Positions 63,597 through 64,000 of a stretch of 64,000 nt of DNA are shown in pieces; position 1 is the stretch's first letter, and the number at the start of each line of letters is the position of its first letter. This DNA comes from Bacteroidales bacterium UBA1714. GTDB lineage: Bacteria; Bacteroidota; Bacteroidia; Bacteroidales; Paludibacteraceae. The notes beneath the pieces are model-generated. The model did no database searches. It was given only the letters and a program-made list of their open reading frames with translations, and was not told the DNA's origin. Location of the stretch: assembly GCA_002317295.1 (NCBI GenBank), contig DCIY01000007.1, forward strand, positions 32,054 to 96,053, read 5' to 3'. The position numbers and the translations under genes were made by a program.

Positions 63597-64000
63597 TTAG
63601 TACACATCTTCTACCGCATCTTCGGCATTGAGAACCGTTACCTCAACACGACGGTTGTTCTGACGACCTTCATCGGTCTCATTGGTATCAATCGGTTCGC
63701 TTTCTCCCTTACCATCGGTCTCTAAGCGCGAGGCATCAATACCACGTTTCACCATCTCAGCCTTTACACTGGCGGCACGACCTTCAGACAACTTCTGGTT
63801 GTATGCATCCGTACCCTGAGAATCGGTGTGACCCGTAATCAGAACACGAATCTTCGGGTTCTCCGTCAGGAAATTATACAAAGTCATCAGGTCATTTTCA
63901 GACATTGGCAAGATATCCGTCTTATCTGTGGCAAAGTACATATGCTTGAGAATCAACACACGACGCACACGGATAACGGGATCCAGATAATAGTGATCGG
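63597..64000 (-). CDS. OmpA-family protein, C-terminal part (cut by window edge)
   Basis: The open frame enters from the window edge and carries 134 residues with no true start here. It shows the OmpA/MotB peptidoglycan-binding fold: YFATDKTDILPMSENDLMTL, VLITGHTDSQGTDAYNQKLS, EGRAASVKAEMVKRGIDASRL and GRQNNRRVEVTVL. The Asp and Arg residues that bind diaminopimelate are present (TD..G, NNRRVE). The rest of the protein lies upstream of the window. It is first in view of a four-gene run with the barrel protein and the giant surface protein. Confidence 0.9.
   Translation of the reverse strand, partial: DHYYLDPVIRVRRVLILKHMYFATDKTDILPMSENDLMTLYNFLTENPKIRVLITGHTDSQGTDAYNQKLSEGRAASVKAEMVKRGIDASRLETDGKGESEPIDTNETDEGRQNNRRVEVTVLNAEDAVEDVY

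Overview
This window is a chromosomal segment of a Bacteroidota bacterium, most likely order Bacteroidales. The support is a complete gldKLMN/porP block of the type IX secretion system (T9SS), Bacteroidota-specific families (DUF3098, a DUF2795-like acidic protein, a DUF6089-like barrel, Big_5 lipoprotein, FucP-type permease), and repeated promoters of the Bacteroidota form TTTG-N20-TAnnTTTG. I cannot place the family. I saw no rRNA, tRNA, insertion sequence, prophage or CRISPR array.

Layout. (1) 1-4715, minus: an envelope-biogenesis operon, DUF6089-like barrel, uppS, bamA, then two OmpH/Skp chaperones, the second cut by the window edge. (2) 4812-12657, minus: a packed housekeeping run, ftsX, DUF3098, uppP, truB, queA, ung, polA, hflX. 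The DNA polymerase I is unusually short and lacks nearly all of the 3'-5' exonuclease domain. (3) 12708-18911, minus: a DUF2795-like gene, porP, gldK, gldL, gldM, gldN, with a clear promoter in front and a strong terminator behind. (4) 19016-20376, minus: a methyltransferase and a cobalamin adenosyltransferase, divergent from (5) 20526-25296, plus: a metallo-hydrolase, a glycosyltransferase, an M23 lipoprotein and rpsA. (6) A 347-bp gap holding two terminators and two in-phase 11-bp tandem arrays. (7) 25644-36101, minus: an OmpA-family protein behind a 3000-residue secreted repeat protein with a T9SS type-A-like C terminus. (8) 36390-41653, plus: a short YigZ-like protein, an acyltransferase, coaD, an S41 peptidase and a Big_5 lipoprotein. 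(9) 41731-64000, minus: OmpA fragment, barrel protein, a 3691-residue surface protein, panB, a GDPD enzyme, a GH18 lipoprotein, a FecCD permease, an S9 peptidase, a FucP-type permease, a ROK kinase and a polysaccharide deacetylase.

How it fits together. The window joins the machine that exports large proteins through the outer membrane (BamA, Skp, GldKLMN, PorP) with likely cargo: the 3000- and 3691-residue proteins and the GDPD enzyme. The two giants are built very differently. One is a four-domain block repeated about every 360 residues. The other has about twelve alternating anchor-J-like and FN3-like modules at about 280-residue spacing. The second giant and the GDPD enzyme share a short C-terminal motif that differs from the type-A-like end of the first giant, so two sorting-signal classes may coexist. 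Short-period tandem arrays (7 bp and 11 bp) sit in at least four intergenic gaps and are the most puzzling non-coding structure here.
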